From Nocardia sputorum (lineage in GTDB: Bacteria > Actinomycetota > Actinomycetes > Mycobacteriales > Mycobacteriaceae), in assembly GCF_027924405.1 (NCBI RefSeq), contig NZ_AP026978.1:6014001-6078000 (forward strand): 64,000 bases of DNA, written 5' to 3'. The translations under genes and the position numbers were made by a program. Positions 1 to 9,882 of this stretch are shown in pieces. The notes beneath the pieces are model-generated. The model was given only the letters and a program-made list of their open reading frames with translations, did not search any database and had not been told where the DNA came from. Within the stretch, counting starts at the first letter, position 1; every line of letters starts with the position of its first letter.

Positions 1-464
1 TCGGAACCGGACGCGCACCGCGATTCATGCCGATGGATCTGTTCAAAGCGGGAGATCACTACGTCTTGAACGCGGATCTGCCCGGCGTCGACCCCGGCTC
101 GATCGACGTCAGCGTCGACAACGGCACGCTCACCCTGCGGGCGCAACGCACCGTGCCTAGCGAGGAAGGCGTCCAGTGGATCGCCTCGGAACGCTTCGCG
201 GGCACCTTCATGCGCCAGATGTCCCTCGGGGAGAACGTCGACGTCGAGAACATCAGCGCGACCTACAACAACGGCGTGCTGTCGGTGACGATCCCCATCG
301 CGGAGCGGGCGAAGCCGCGCCGCATCCAGATCTCCGGGGCGTCCCAGGAACCGAGGACCATCGAAGCGCAATCGAGCCGGTCCGGGCAGATGTCGCCGAC
401 GCAGCAGGAACAGAGTCAGCAGCCGGGACAGTCGCAGCAGCAATATCCGCAGTCGTCGAAGTGA
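1..464 (+). CDS. Hsp20/alpha-crystallin small heat-shock protein, 5' end outside window
   Basis: The protein carries the alpha-crystallin domain of Hsp20 chaperones, which hold unfolding proteins in the cytoplasm without ATP. The visible signs are the LPGVDPGSIDVSV strand pair, the NGTLTLRA strand, and the NGVLSVTIPI segment that contains the conserved V/I-x-I-type strand. The tail after the domain is rich in Gln and Ser and looks disordered. The reading frame stays open to the first base, and the residues before the first ATG (base 27) fit the linker that precedes MPMD in actinobacterial Hsp20 proteins. I therefore treat the gene as truncated by the window edge rather than starting at 27. 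Confidence 0.85.
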   Translation, partial: GTGRAPRFMPMDLFKAGDHYVLNADLPGVDPGSIDVSVDNGTLTLRAQRTVPSEEGVQWIASERFAGTFMRQMSLGENVDVENISATYNNGVLSVTIPIAERAKPRRIQISGASQEPRTIEAQSSRSGQMSPTQQEQSQQPGQSQQQYPQSSK

Positions 465-472
465 CCGTGCCG

Positions 473-502
473 CTACCCGCACCCACGCACGGGTGCGGGT
501 AG
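473..502. terminator. Bidirectional terminator between the Hsp20 gene and truA
   Basis: A perfect 12-bp inverted repeat (CTACCCGCACCC and its complement) flanks a 6-base loop. It sits in the 51-bp gap between two convergent genes, where it could stop transcription from both sides. Confidence 0.8.
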
Positions 503-515
503 TCCACGGACGTCC

Positions 516-1403
516 TCAATCGCCGCAACAACCTCCGCCCGCAACCGGAACCGACCGCATCTCCCGTGTCTGCGCGTTGCGGGCGGCGAGTTCTTCGTCG
601 GCCGGGTAGTCGACGCCGATCAGGCTCAAACCGTGTGCGGGCGCGACGGTGACCGAACTGGAACGCTCCGTCTGCCGCAACAGGTCGCTCACCCATTCCG
701 GTGTGCGCCGCCCCTCGCCGACGGCCAGGACCGCGCCGACCAGGCTGCGCACCATCGACCAGCAGAACGCGTCGGCGCTGACGTAGGCGACCAGCAGGTC
801 GCCGTCGCGCACCCAGTCGAAGCGCTGCAACTCCCGGACCGTCGTCGCGCCTTCCCTGCGTCGGCAGAACGCGGCGAAGTTGTGCAGCCCCAGCAACTTT
901 CGCGAAGCCACCCGCATGGCGTCGACATCGACGTCGGATCGGCAGGCGACCACGCTGCGCGCGTGCAGCGGCTCGGCCCCGTACGGCGCGGTGGTCAACC
1001 GATAGGCGTAGTGGCGGCGGACGGCGGAGAACCGGGCGTCGAACTCCGGTGCGGCCGGGGCGGCCCGCTTGATCCGCACGTCCTTCGGCAGGAATCGCGC
1101 CATCCGATGCACCAGTTTTCCCGGGTCCAGTTCGCCGGACGTGTCGAAATGCGCGACCTGTCCCTCGGCGTGCACCCCCGCGTCCGTCCGGCCCGCCACG
1201 GTCAGCTGGATCGGCTCGCGGAACACTTTGCTCAGCGCGTCCTCCAGCACGCCCTGCACGGTGCGCAGCCCGGGCTGGCTGGCCCAGCCGAGAAAATCCG
1301 TGCCGTCGTAGGCGATGTCCAGCCGCACCCGGACCCGCGACGACTCGGGTTCGCCCGGCGCGTCCGCGCGCGCCCGGTCCGGCATCGATACCTCCACGGT
1401 CAC
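516..1403 (-). CDS. truA: tRNA pseudouridine(38-40) synthase TruA
   Basis: TruA converts uridines 38 to 40 of the tRNA anticodon arm to pseudouridine in the cytoplasm. The catalytic motif [10 protein letters not shown], with the nucleophilic Asp, is present near residue 73, and the protein opens with the family's [14 protein letters not shown] segment. The length of 295 residues is usual for actinobacteria. I use the GTG at 1403; an ATG at 1385 (MPDRARAD) is an alternative that would shorten the poorly conserved N-terminus. The gene follows rplQ on the same strand, as is common in actinobacteria, but a strong hairpin lies between them, so it may be only partly cotranscribed. The C-terminal tail is Cys/Gly-rich. 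Confidence 0.95.
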   Translation of the reverse strand: MTVEVSMPDRARADAPGEPESSRVRVRLDIAYDGTDFLGWASQPGLRTVQGVLEDALSKVFREPIQLTVAGRTDAGVHAEGQVAHFDTSGELDPGKLVHRMARFLPKDVRIKRAAPAAPEFDARFSAVRRHYAYRLTTAPYGAEPLHARSVVACRSDVDVDAMRVASRKLLGLHNFAAFCRRREGATTVRELQRFDWVRDGDLLVAYVSADAFCWSMVRSLVGAVLAVGEGRRTPEWVSDLLRQTERSSSVTVAPAHGLSLIGVDYPADEELAARNAQTREMRSVPVAGGGCCGD

Positions 1404-1425
1404 ATGATCCTCTGGTCGAAACGAA

Positions 1426-1459
1426 CGAGCCCGCCGACCCAGTGCGGGTGGCGGGCTCG
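1426..1459 (-). terminator. Intrinsic terminator after rplQ
   Basis: A 10-bp stem (CGAGCCCGCC paired with GGCGGGCTCG) continues into an inner ACCC/GGGT stem with a 5-base loop. On the minus strand it is followed by TTCGTTTCG, which is moderately T-rich. It lies 24 bp after the rplQ stop and would end the infA to rplQ operon. Confidence 0.8.
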
Positions 1460-1482
1460 TGCGCGAACTCCGACGCTCAGCG

Positions 1483-2010
1483 TCAGGCGTCCTTCTTGTC
1501 CTCGACGGCCTCGTCAGCAGCCGGAGCCTCGGCCTCGGCGGTCTCGGCGGTGGCCTCGTCGGCCTGCGCCTCGACGACCTCGGCGGCCGGAGCCTCCTCC
1601 GCCTTCTTCGACGCGGCGACGCGGCGAGCGCGATCGGCCTCGTTGGTCACGGTCTTCTCCCGGACCAGCTCGATGATCGCCATCGGCGCGTTGTCACCCT
1701 TACGCGGCAGCGTCTTGGTGATGCGCGTGTAGCCACCCTCGCGCCCCTCGAACGACGGGCCGATCTGAGCGAAGAGCTCGTGCACGACGTTCTTGTTGCG
1801 GATCACCTTCAGCACCTCGCGACGGTCGGCCAGGGTGCCGCCCTTCGCCTTGGTGATCAGCTTCTCCGCGTAGGGACGCACGGCCTTGGCCTTGGCCTCG
1901 GTGGTGGTGATCCGGCCGTGCTCGAAGAGCGCCGTGGCCAGATTGGCGAAGATCGCCTTCTGGTGCGACGCCGACCCGCCGAAGCGGGCACCCTTCTTGG
2001 GCTTGGGCAT
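1483..2010 (-). CDS. rplQ: 50S ribosomal protein L17
   Basis: L17 is a large-subunit ribosomal protein. The start [13 protein letters not shown], the [20 protein letters not shown] segment and the GGYTRI motif are family hallmarks. The conserved core ends near residue 130. After it comes an acidic Ala/Glu/Asp-rich tail of about 40 residues, which is common in actinobacterial L17 and likely disordered. The gene closes the infA-rpmJ-rpsM-rpsK-rpsD-rpoA-rplQ run. Confidence 0.97.
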   Translation of the reverse strand: MPKPKKGARFGGSASHQKAIFANLATALFEHGRITTTEAKAKAVRPYAEKLITKAKGGTLADRREVLKVIRNKNVVHELFAQIGPSFEGREGGYTRITKTLPRKGDNAPMAIIELVREKTVTNEADRARRVAASKKAEEAPAAEVVEAQADEATAETAEAEAPAADEAVEDKKDA

Positions 2011-2138
2011 TGTGGTGTTCTCCTGTGTCTTTTTGCGGCGCTCCCGGCGCCCTGCGTGGTTACGCTCTGCTACCGCCTCCGGGCGCGTCGCTCACGCCGC
2101 GGGTACGAGGCCGGGGCCGGGGCGCCTACCCCGGCGGC

Positions 2139-3197
2139 CTAGAGCTGTTCGGTCTCGGCGTAGTCCTGCTCGCCGCCATCGGTGTCACTGAACGTGCCGC
2201 TGTCGCTCCACGTGCCGGTGCTCGCGTCGTAGCCCACCACGCTGGACGGATCGAACGACGCCGGGCTGTCCTTCAGCGAGAGGCCGAGCGCGTGCAGCTT
2301 GACCTTGACCTCGTCGATGGACTTCTGGCCGAAGTTCCGAATATCCAGCAGATCCGACTCGGTGCGGGCGACCAGCTCGCCGACGGTGTGCACACCCTCG
2401 CGCTTGAGGCAGTTGTAGGACCGGACGGTGAGGTCCAGGTCCTCGATCGGCAGGCCGAACGAGGCGATGTGGTCCGCCTCGGCCGGCGAGGGGCCGATCT
2501 CGATGCCCTCGGCTTCGACGTTCAGCTCGCGGGCCAGGCCGAAGAGCTCGACCAGGGTCTTGCCCGCCGAGGCGAGCGCGTCCCGCGCGCTGATGGAGTT
2601 CTTGGTCTCCACGTCCAGGATGAGCCGGTCGAAGTCGGTGCGCTGCTCGACACGGGTGGCCTCGACCTTGTAGGTCACCTTGAGCACCGGCGAGTAGATC
2701 GAATCCACCGGGATCCGCCCGATTTCCGCGCCGGACGCCTTGTTCTGCACGGCGGGGACGTAGCCGCGACCGCGCTCGACGACGAGCTCGATCTCCAGCT
2801 TGCCCTTGTCGTTCAGGGTCGCGATGTGCATGTCCGGGTTGTGCACCACGACGCCGCTGGGCGGGACGATGTCACCGGCGGTGACGGTGCCCGGGCCCTG
2901 CTTGCGCACGTACATCGTGACCGGCTCGTCCTCCTCCGAGGACACGACCAGGCCCTTGAGGTTCAGGATGATGTCGGTGACATCTTCCTTCACGCCCGGG
3001 ACGGTGGTGAACTCGTGCAGGACACCGTCGATGCGGATGCTGGTGACCGCCGCCCCCGGAATCGAGGACAGCAGGGTACGCCGCAGCGAGTTGCCGAGGG
3101 TGTAACCGAAGCCCGGCTCGAGCGGTTCGATGGTGAACTTCGAGCGGTTCTCCGCGACGACCTCTTCGGTCAGCGTCGGACGCTGTGAAATCAGCAT
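2139..3197 (-). CDS. rpoA: DNA-directed RNA polymerase subunit alpha
   Basis: RpoA dimerises to nucleate assembly of RNA polymerase and contacts UP elements and activators through its C-terminal domain. The N-terminal domain (about residues 1-225) carries the ERGRGYVPA segment, and the alpha-CTD (about 250-315) has the helix-hairpin-helix segment [16 protein letters not shown]. The tail [10 protein letters not shown] is the same as in mycobacteria. I chose the ATG at 3197 (MLISQRPTL), giving 352 residues. It lies 9 bases after an AAGGAGG ribosome binding site, whereas the upstream ATG at 3206 abuts that site. MLISQRPTL is also the usual start in relatives. Confidence 0.97.
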   Translation of the reverse strand: MLISQRPTLTEEVVAENRSKFTIEPLEPGFGYTLGNSLRRTLLSSIPGAAVTSIRIDGVLHEFTTVPGVKEDVTDIILNLKGLVVSSEEDEPVTMYVRKQGPGTVTAGDIVPPSGVVVHNPDMHIATLNDKGKLEIELVVERGRGYVPAVQNKASGAEIGRIPVDSIYSPVLKVTYKVEATRVEQRTDFDRLILDVETKNSISARDALASAGKTLVELFGLARELNVEAEGIEIGPSPAEADHIASFGLPIEDLDLTVRSYNCLKREGVHTVGELVARTESDLLDIRNFGQKSIDEVKVKLHALGLSLKDSPASFDPSSVVGYDASTGTWSDSGTFSDTDGGEQDYAETEQL

Positions 3198-3251
3198 GGG
3201 GATCATCCTCCTTTTTGGGCGCCCGCTATTTGACGCCTCGTCTCAGGGGTT

Positions 3252-3285
3252 GTGCGTGGCCGCCCAATCCAGAGCGACCACGCAC
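3252..3285. other. Inverted repeat between rpsD and rpoA
   Basis: An 8-bp perfect inverted repeat (GTGCGTGG and its complement) encloses an 18-base loop in the 107-bp gap between rpsD and rpoA. It has no T-tract. It could be an attenuator, a processing site or a binding site for S4, the usual autoregulator of the alpha operon, but the sequence alone does not decide this. Confidence 0.35.
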
Positions 3286-3304
3286 CAGCAGCACGTGTGC
3301 CGTG

Positions 3305-3910
3305 TTACTTCGAGTAGTACTCGACGATCAGCTGTTCCTGCAGCGGCACATCGATCTGGGCGCGCTCCGGCAACTGGTGGACCAGGATCCGCAGCCGGCC
3401 CGGGATCACCTGGAGCCAGCCGGGGACCGGACGGTCGCCGAGGGTCTCGCGGGCCACCTGGAACGGCAGGGTGCCCAGCGACTTCTCCTTGACATCGATG
3501 ATGTCGTACTGGGTGACCTGGAAGCTGGGAACGTCGACCTTCTTGTTGTTCACCAGGAAGTGGCCGTGCGAGACCAGCTGGCGAGCCTGCCGGCGGGTAC
3601 GCGCCAGACCGGCGCGGTACACGACGTTGTCCAGGCGGGTCTCGAGCAGACGCAGCAGGTTGTCACCGGTCTTGCCCTTGAGGCGGTTGGCCTCTTCGTA
3701 GTACCGGCGGAACTGCTTCTCCATGACGCCGTAGGAGAAGCGGGCCTTCTGCTTCTCCTGCAGCTGGAGCAGGTACTCGCTCTCCTTGATCCGCGCGCGG
3801 CCGTGCTGGCCGGGCGGGTAGGGGCGACGCTCGAACGCCTGGTCGCCGCCGACGAGGTCGACGCGCAGACGACGCGACTTGCGGGTGATAGGGCCTGTGT
3901 AACGAGCCAT
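3305..3910 (-). CDS. rpsD: 30S ribosomal protein S4
   Basis: S4 is a primary 16S rRNA binding protein and, in other bacteria, a translational repressor of the alpha operon. The protein starts MARYTGPITRKSRRL and carries the S4 RNA-binding domain (RLDNVVYRAGLARTRRQARQ) at about residues 90-150. The length of 201 residues is typical. It lacks the N-terminal CxxC zinc motif found in some S4 forms, as expected for this zinc-independent actinobacterial type. Confidence 0.97.
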   Translation of the reverse strand: MARYTGPITRKSRRLRVDLVGGDQAFERRPYPPGQHGRARIKESEYLLQLQEKQKARFSYGVMEKQFRRYYEEANRLKGKTGDNLLRLLETRLDNVVYRAGLARTRRQARQLVSHGHFLVNNKKVDVPSFQVTQYDIIDVKEKSLGTLPFQVARETLGDRPVPGWLQVIPGRLRILVHQLPERAQIDVPLQEQLIVEYYSK

Positions 3911-3930
3911 TGTTCGTTATTCCTTTCCCG

Positions 3931-4344
3931 CTAGACGCGACGCCGCTTGGGCGGACGGCAGCCGTTGTGCGGCTGCGGGGTGACATCGGAGATCGTGCCC
4001 ACCTCGAGGCCGGCGGCCTGCAGCGAGCGGATCGCGGTCTCGCGGCCCGAACCGGGGCCCTTCACGAACACGTCGACCTTCTTGACGCCGTGTTCCTGCG
4101 CCTTGCGGGCGGCGTTCTCGGCGGCGAGCTGCGCGGCGAACGGGGTCGACTTGCGCGAGCCCTTGAAGCCGACGTGACCCGACGACGCCCACGAGATGAC
4201 GTTGCCGTTCGGGTCGGTGATCGACACGATCGTGTTGTTGAACGTGCTCTTGATGTGCGCGTTGCCGTGCGGGACGTTCTTCTTGTCCCTGCGACGCGAC
4301 TTCTGGGTCTTCTTCGGGCCCGCGGCCCGACTCTTCGGAGGCAT
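3931..4344 (-). CDS. rpsK: 30S ribosomal protein S11
   Basis: S11 lies on the platform of the small subunit near the mRNA exit. The segments [20 protein letters not shown] and RPPKRRRV at the C-terminus are diagnostic, and 137 residues is the normal length. It lies between rpsM (9-bp gap) and rpsD (20-bp gap) in a tight operon. Confidence 0.97.
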   Translation of the reverse strand: MPPKSRAAGPKKTQKSRRRDKKNVPHGNAHIKSTFNNTIVSITDPNGNVISWASSGHVGFKGSRKSTPFAAQLAAENAARKAQEHGVKKVDVFVKGPGSGRETAIRSLQAAGLEVGTISDVTPQPHNGCRPPKRRRV

Positions 4345-4353
4345 CGGTTATCC

Positions 4354-4725
4354 CTACTTCTTCTTGCCGGCGACGGTGCGCTTCGGGCCCTTGCGGGTGC
4401 GCGCGTTGGTCTTGGTGCGCTGGCCACGCACGGGCAGGCCACGACGGTGGCGCAGACCCTGGTAGCAGCCGATCTCGATCTTGCGGCGAATATCGGCCTG
4501 CACCTCGCGGCGCAGGTCACCCTCGACCTTGAACTCCGAAGCCTCGATGTAGTCACGCAGCTTCGTCAGATCGTCGTCGCTGAGATCCTTCGAACGCAGG
4601 TCCGGGCTGACGCCGGTGGCCTCGAGGATCTCCTTGGAGCGGGTACGGCCAATGCCGAAAATGTAGGTCAGTGCGATCTCCATGCGCTTCTCGCGCGGGA
4701 GGTCGACGCCCATGAGACGTGCCAT
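4354..4725 (-). CDS. rpsM: 30S ribosomal protein S13
   Basis: S13 sits at the head of the small subunit and contacts the P-site tRNA and L5. The start [14 protein letters not shown], the central GIGRTRS motif and the basic C-terminus ([15 protein letters not shown]) identify it. An AAGGAAA ribosome binding site precedes the ATG. The 248-bp gap upstream towards rpmJ is unusually long for this operon and contains no gene that I can see. Confidence 0.97.
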   Translation of the reverse strand: MARLMGVDLPREKRMEIALTYIFGIGRTRSKEILEATGVSPDLRSKDLSDDDLTKLRDYIEASEFKVEGDLRREVQADIRRKIEIGCYQGLRHRRGLPVRGQRTKTNARTRKGPKRTVAGKKK

Positions 4726-4973
4726 CTGGCAGTTTCCTTAATCGTTGCGGAGGTCTGCTCCCTGTCCGTCCCCTCGTCGTGGTGGGGCACCGGCCTCCGA
4801 ACCGGTGGTAGGCGCACACGCCCCAGGGCGAACCCTGATTTCCGCAGCGTGCGGCTGGTGCTGGGAGTTCTTCTTGCCAATCCGAACTGCGGTTCGGTGC
4901 TTGGCTGGTGTCGCGTCGAGCGGCGCCTTCGGCAAGCCTCGGGCGGGTGGGACGAGGTCGCCCTCGCCTTCGC

Positions 4974-5087
4974 TCAGCCCTGGCGCTGCTTGTGGCGCAG
5001 GTTGTCGCAGATCACCATGACCCGGCCGTGACGGCGGATCACCTTGCACTTCTCGCAGATCTTCTTGACGCTCGGCTGAACCTTCAC
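4974..5087 (-). CDS. rpmJ: 50S ribosomal protein L36
   Basis: This 37-residue protein starts with GTG and reads [14 protein letters not shown], then [11 protein letters not shown] near its middle and RHKQRQG at its end. The zinc ligands of the C+ form of L36 (CEKC, then Cys and His downstream) are all present. Its position between infA and rpsM matches the conserved operon order. Confidence 0.93.
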   Translation of the reverse strand: MKVQPSVKKICEKCKVIRRHGRVMVICDNLRHKQRQG

Positions 5088-5235
5088 GTCCGTCCAATCT
5101 GTTGTGGTTCACAGGGGTGTGAACACAGTTTTTCCCCAGTCGGCGACTGGGGAAGCTCTGAGGTGAGTCTTTCGACTCGGCCCCGGCTCGCGCCGGGACT
5201 GCCGGTGCGCACCGACCCGATCGCGGCGGGCGCGA

Positions 5236-5457
5236 TCACTTGTAGCGGTATACGATCCGGCCACGCGACAGGTCGTAGGGCGAGAGCTCGACGACCACAC
5301 GGTCCTCGGGGAGGATGCGAATGTAGTGCTGCCGCATCTTCCCGCTGATGTGCGCGAGAACCTTGTGCCCGTTCTCGAGCTCGATCCGGAACATCGCATT
5401 GGGCAGCGGTTCGACAACTCGACCCTCGACCTCGATGGCCCCGTCTTTCTTCGCCAT
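5236..5457 (-). CDS. infA: Translation initiation factor IF-1
   Basis: IF-1 is a single OB-fold protein that blocks the ribosomal A site during initiation. The 73-residue sequence [16 protein letters not shown] to [11 protein letters not shown] is typical and nearly invariant in actinobacteria. Its start is fixed by the universal MAKKD N-terminus, although the frame is open further upstream. It is the first gene of the left ribosomal operon, with a clear promoter about 120 bp upstream and no map gene before it. Confidence 0.97.
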
Positions 5458-5968
5458 GTCCTCCGCGATCCCGGTTACGCTCAACCTGGTTTGTTTGCCT
5501 GGTTCTGTTCGGATGGATCGGCCGCCGGAGCGGACCGCTCGCACACAAACAGGCGGCGCGTAGGTGCACCGCCGCTCCAGTTTACCGATCCGTTCCGCAT
5601 CGGGCAAAAATGCCTCCCTGTATACCCGTGTCGCCAGGCGTTTCGCAGCCGACTTCCCAGCCGTGGCGGGCATCGGACGCTGTGCCGCGACGGCCCCTGG
5701 TTGTCGCGTAAACTGGCCGCTGTCCAGGTATTTGGGTCGAACGGATCGAGGGGGACGCGTGAGCCGGCGCAGCGAGCGAGGCACCGGCGGAGGCGCTCCT
5801 CGGTCGGGTCGAAGCGAGCGGCAGGGAGGCGAGGCCGTGAGTAAGCGTAGCGAGCGAGTCACCGGCAGAGCACTCCTGGTCACGACCGAGCCGAGCGGCA
5901 GCGAGGGCAGTCGTGGCTGAGCACAGCGAGCGGATCGACGACACGCCGAGCGGCAGCGAGGCGGAGTC
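5458..5968. other. Intergenic region between infA and espI
   Basis: These 511 bp separate two divergent genes. They hold the infA promoter (5579-5607), a possible plus-strand -10 box TAAACT at 5709-5714 for espI without a good -35, and a run of imperfect GTGAGC repeats from 5759 onwards. I see no credible gene. Confidence 0.6.
5579..5607 (-). promoter_or_regulatory. Promoter of the infA-rplQ operon
   Basis: On the minus strand, TTGCCC (5607-5602) and TAAACT (5584-5579) are separated by exactly 17 bases, a good match for the housekeeping sigma factor. The leader to infA would be about 115 nt. The same TTGCCC -35 box precedes rpsH. Confidence 0.65.
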
Positions 5969-5985
5969 GTGAGCCGTAGCAATGA
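5759..5985. repeat. Imperfect GTGAGC...AGCGAGCG repeat array
   Basis: Four units start at 5759, 5837, 5913 and 5969. The first three share GTGAGC or a variant followed by GCGTAGCGAGCG-type sequence. A second motif, GAGCGGCAGCGAGG, recurs at 5816, 5893 and 5948 with the same 55- to 78-bp spacing. The last unit supplies the GTG used as the espI start. Confidence 0.65.
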
Positions 5986-8900
5986 CGGCCTGCCCATGCT
6001 GCCGCCGTGGCTGTCGGAGAGCGATGTCGGCCAGAGCGGCTACGAGGCGCCGGTACAGAACCTCCCGCACGACGAACTCATCGAGGACACCCCCAACCGC
6101 AGGCGCGGCCGTTTCAAGAACCGAGCGCCAGAGGCGGAACGGCCGGAGGCCGCGCGCCCGGAGAAGCGCCGCAAAGGCTGGCGCCGCGACAAGCACGACG
6201 GGCCCTCCGACGAGGAACAGCGGCAGAACGTGGCGAACCGTGCGCCCGCGCCCGGTCCGGACGAGCCCGCGCCCGGCCCGTTCGCAGGCGAGTCCTGGCA
6301 GCAGCAACCCGGCTACGACCGGCCCGCCCCGGCGCAGGGCAGCCCGTGGCAAGCGCCGCCTCAGCACCACAGCACTCCGCAGCACGGTCTGCCCACCCGC
6401 AACCCGTCGCAGCCCTCACCCGGTTTCCAGCCCCTGGGCAGCAGGTCCGCGGACCAGGCCGCCCCGAACGACCGGCAAGCCGGCAGGCCGGATCTCCCGC
6501 CACCGCCACCGCCGCCCCGGCAACAGGCCGACGAGCGGCCCGCTCCAGCGCCGGGCGGCGAGCACGTCCGGCCGCCACGCGCCGAGAGCACACCCGGCCC
6601 GGCAGCGGGCGGCCGCCCTCCGGCCGGACCGCAGCACGGCGGTTGGCCGTCCACCGGCAATCCCCGGCTCGACGCCGCGCTGTCGGCGGTGCTCCCGAAC
6701 CACTGGCCGGCCCCGCCGGCACCCGGCCAGGCCGCTGCACCGGCGGCTCCGGCCCCGGCCGGAGACGAGACAGCCCACCCCGGTAGCGGGTCGCGCGGGT
6801 TGTCGCCCGCCGGCCCGAATCAAACGTGGCCCACCGGCGACCGCCCGGCAGGTCCGGCCAGCGACCCGGCAACTCCGCCACCCGGCCCGACCCACGCGGC
6901 ATGGCAGAGCGAACACTCGACGCCGGGTGCGCAATTCGCGGTGCTACCCGGCAGCGACCAGGCGATCCCGACCACCCGCCCGGGCTCAGCTGGGGCGCCG
7001 ACCGGCGGCACGTCGGCCGAGACTCCGGACACCGGCCTGGAGCACATCGCGGGGCAAGGCGGTCGGCTGCCGACCGGCACGCATCCCGCATCGCCGGTCG
7101 CGACTCGCGCGGCATCCGGCGGCGGACCGGCGGCTGGGGCACCGGTCGCGGCCGAGCACACGGGGTGGCATGCATCCGATCCCCGGATAGAGCAAGATGC
7201 GGCGGACCCGAGCCGCGGGCGGCCCGACTTCCCTGCCGACGAGCAGACCCGGCGATTCGGCGAACCCACATCCACGTCCGGCGAGGGGAGCTCGGCGTCC
7301 GAGGAAGCGGACGCGTTCGGGCAGGCCGGAAGCCACCGAGCCACACCGTCCGCAACGTCGCCCAGCGGCGTGAACTCGGCGGAGCAACCGCACGGCGGGA
7401 CCACCACCGCCGCCGCGCCGAGCCCTGACGCGGCGCCGGTCCAGCAGCCGACCACGTCGGCAGGTGGCCCGGCCGCAGGAACGAGCGGCACCACGCCCTC
7501 GCCTGATGCCCCCCATGCCACCCGCGCCGACCATTCGGCAGCGTCGGCGATAGACACGAGCAGCGGCACAACACCGATCGATGGCGGCACGCCACCCCAC
7601 GGCGACCATCAAGCGTCGACGACGACCGGCACCACTGCTCCAGGCGACGCCCACCCGACACCCCACGGCCACCATCAACCGTCGGCCACGACCGGCACCA
7701 CCCCTCCAGGCGACGCCCACCCGACACCCCACGGCCACCATCAACCGTCGGCCACGACCGGCACTCCTGCGGGCGAAGTCGACCTGAAACCGGACGGCGG
7801 CCATCAGGCGTCGGCGGCGCAGGCTGGCGCGCCCGATTCCACCGCGGTGAGTTCCGATGGTCCGCCGCCCTGGCTCGCCGCACCGCGGTCCGAGCAAGCC
7901 GAGGTGTCCGCGACGGACGCGCCCCGCCGACTGCCGCCGCTGCCCGACCCGCCCGCGCCGCATGAGCGGCCGCAGAGTGGTGGCGTTCCAGTACCGGCAC
8001 ACGACGAGCACCGTCCGCCGACGCGCGGTGCGGATGGTCCGCCGCCCTGGCTCGGACACACCGCACCGTCGCAAACCGGTCGTCCGGTCCAGCCCGCGCC
8101 GCAGGACACCGCCGCGCAGGCCGATCGAGCGCCCACCCGCTCGACGCCGGAACCCGGCGTCCCCGCCGATCACCTACTGGCAGCGTACCCGCGGCCCGTG
8201 GACCACGGCCCTGTCGAACCGACCGCCGCGTCCGGTCCGCACCGTGAACAGGGTGGCGCCCTAGTACCGCCCGCGCCCCACACCGTCTTCGCGACCGGGG
8301 CTGCGCCTACCGCAGTCCCTGCACCGGAGTCCGCCGCGCAGCCGGCTGGATCGGTGGACGCGACGCGCGCGCAACAAGATGCCGGGATCCCGGCGCCCGG
8401 CTGGACCAGCGCGCATGAGGCAGGCGCTGCGTCGGCGCGCTCCGCCGGTGGACGGCATCGGCTCTCCGCCGACCCGAACGCCCCGTCGGCTCCGCAGGCG
8501 CCGGTCGAACAAGCGCCGGATCTCGATCAACAGCCGGTCCCCCCGCAAGGGCCGGATCCGGCCTACAACGCGGGCGGCCCGCAGCCCGGTCCCCATGCCG
8601 CGAGCGGCATGAACACCGGCCATGCAATACATTTCGCTGGAGTCCAGACGCCCGGTCCCGCTCCGCAGGCATCCGCCGACCAGTGGCGCAATGCCGCCGC
8701 ACCGTCCGCCGCGCCCGAATCGATCCCGGTGCCACCGCATTCCGCGCCGCCGTCGTACCCCGCCGAACACCAAGGCACGGGGCAACCCGCTCCGCAGTGG
8801 AGCGCTCCCCCCGGCTACGCCCAGCCGCCGGGCATCCAGTTCCAGCAGCCTTCGCCCGACTACGCCCAGCCGCCCGCGCAACATCCGGGCGCGCAGTTCC

Positions 8901-9832
8901 AGCACCCTTCGCTGGACAATGTGCCACTGCGCCGGGCCAAGAAGGCACCGGCGGGATCCGGGTGGCGCAAGGCGGTGCACCACGTGTCCGGCGGCGCGAT
9001 CAACCCCGGCATGTCCGCCGAGGAACGCAGGTTGCAAGAACTGGTCGCGCGGATCAGGCAGCCCGTGCGCGGTGACTACCGGATCGCGGTGCTCTCGCTC
9101 AAGGGTGGTGTCGGGAAGACCACCACCACAATGGGTCTCGGCTCCACCTTCGCCTCCATCCGCGGCGACCGGGTGATCGCCGTCGACGCCAATCCCGACT
9201 TCGGCACGCTGTCGCAGCGGGTGCCGTTGCAGACCCGCTCCACCGTGCGCGACCTGCTCCTCGATTCCACGATCCAGCGCTATTCGGATGTGCGCAGGCA
9301 CACCTCGCAGGCGACCAGCCGCCTGGAAGTGCTGGCCAGCGAACGTGATCCGGCCGCGTCGGAGGCGTTCAGCGAAGACGAGTACCGCGCGGTCGCCCGG
9401 ATCCTGCAGCGGTTCTACAACATCATCCTCACCGACTGCGGCACCGGGCTCATGCATTCGGCGATGGCGGGTGTGCTGGACCTAGCGCATTCGCTGGTGT
9501 TGATCTCCTCCCCCGCGATCGATGGAGCCCGCAGCGCCGCAGCGACTTTGGACTGGTTGTCGCTGCACGGCCATGACCACTTGGTCCGCAACGCGGTGGT
9601 GGTGATCAACTCCCCGCGAGCCGGATCACCGAATGTCGGTATCCAGCAACTGCGGGAGTACTTCCTGTCCCGGTGCCGCGCGGTGCACATCATCCCGTTC
9701 GACCCGCACATGTCCGAAGGCGCCGAGATCGATCTGCATCGGCTGCACAAGCAGACCAAGCGGGCCTATGTCGAGCTGGCCGCGACCGTCGCGGACGATT
9801 TCGCCACCGATCACCGTCGTTACCGCCCCTGA
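5969..9832 (+). CDS. espI: EspI-like ESX protein: proline-rich arm plus ParA/MinD-type ATPase
   Basis: The protein has 1,287 residues. Its first roughly 1,000 are low-complexity Pro/Ala/Gly/Thr sequence and look disordered. About 250 residues at the C-terminus form a MinD/ParA-type P-loop domain with the deviant Walker A motif [10 protein letters not shown] at residues 1045-1054, followed by [13 protein letters not shown]. The same arrangement is seen in EspI of mycobacterial ESX-1 (Rv3876) and its ESX-2 counterpart, where the ATPase is linked to control of secretion. Its arm is longer than in those proteins and contains two DGPPPWL motifs and a 66-bp repeat. The start is uncertain: GTG 5969 lies within a repeat unit, and ATG 5996 is the next in-frame candidate. 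Confidence 0.82.
7562..7820 (+). repeat. 66-bp in-frame tandem repeat inside espI
   Basis: Units at 7628-7693 and 7694-7759 are almost identical and encode the 22-residue unit [20 protein letters not shown] followed by TT. Degenerate copies flank them on both sides. Because the unit is a multiple of three, copy number can change without breaking the frame. Confidence 0.85.
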
Positions 9833-9834
9833 CA

Positions 9835-9858
9835 CCCGCCGGGCAGTGGCCCGGCGGG
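9835..9858. terminator. Terminator between espI and the DUF4254 gene
   Basis: A 9-bp perfect stem (CCCGCCGGG and its complement) with a 6-base loop begins 2 bp after the espI stop, between two convergent genes. Confidence 0.75.
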
Positions 9859-9882
9859 CAAGGGAGCGAACGGATCAGCCGC

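Noticed and set aside
4882..4897. Palindrome CCGAAC-TGCG-GTTCGG between rpsM and rpmJ
   Set aside because: The stem is only six pairs, there is no T-tract, and it matches no known site. It could be a weak hairpin by chance in GC-rich DNA.
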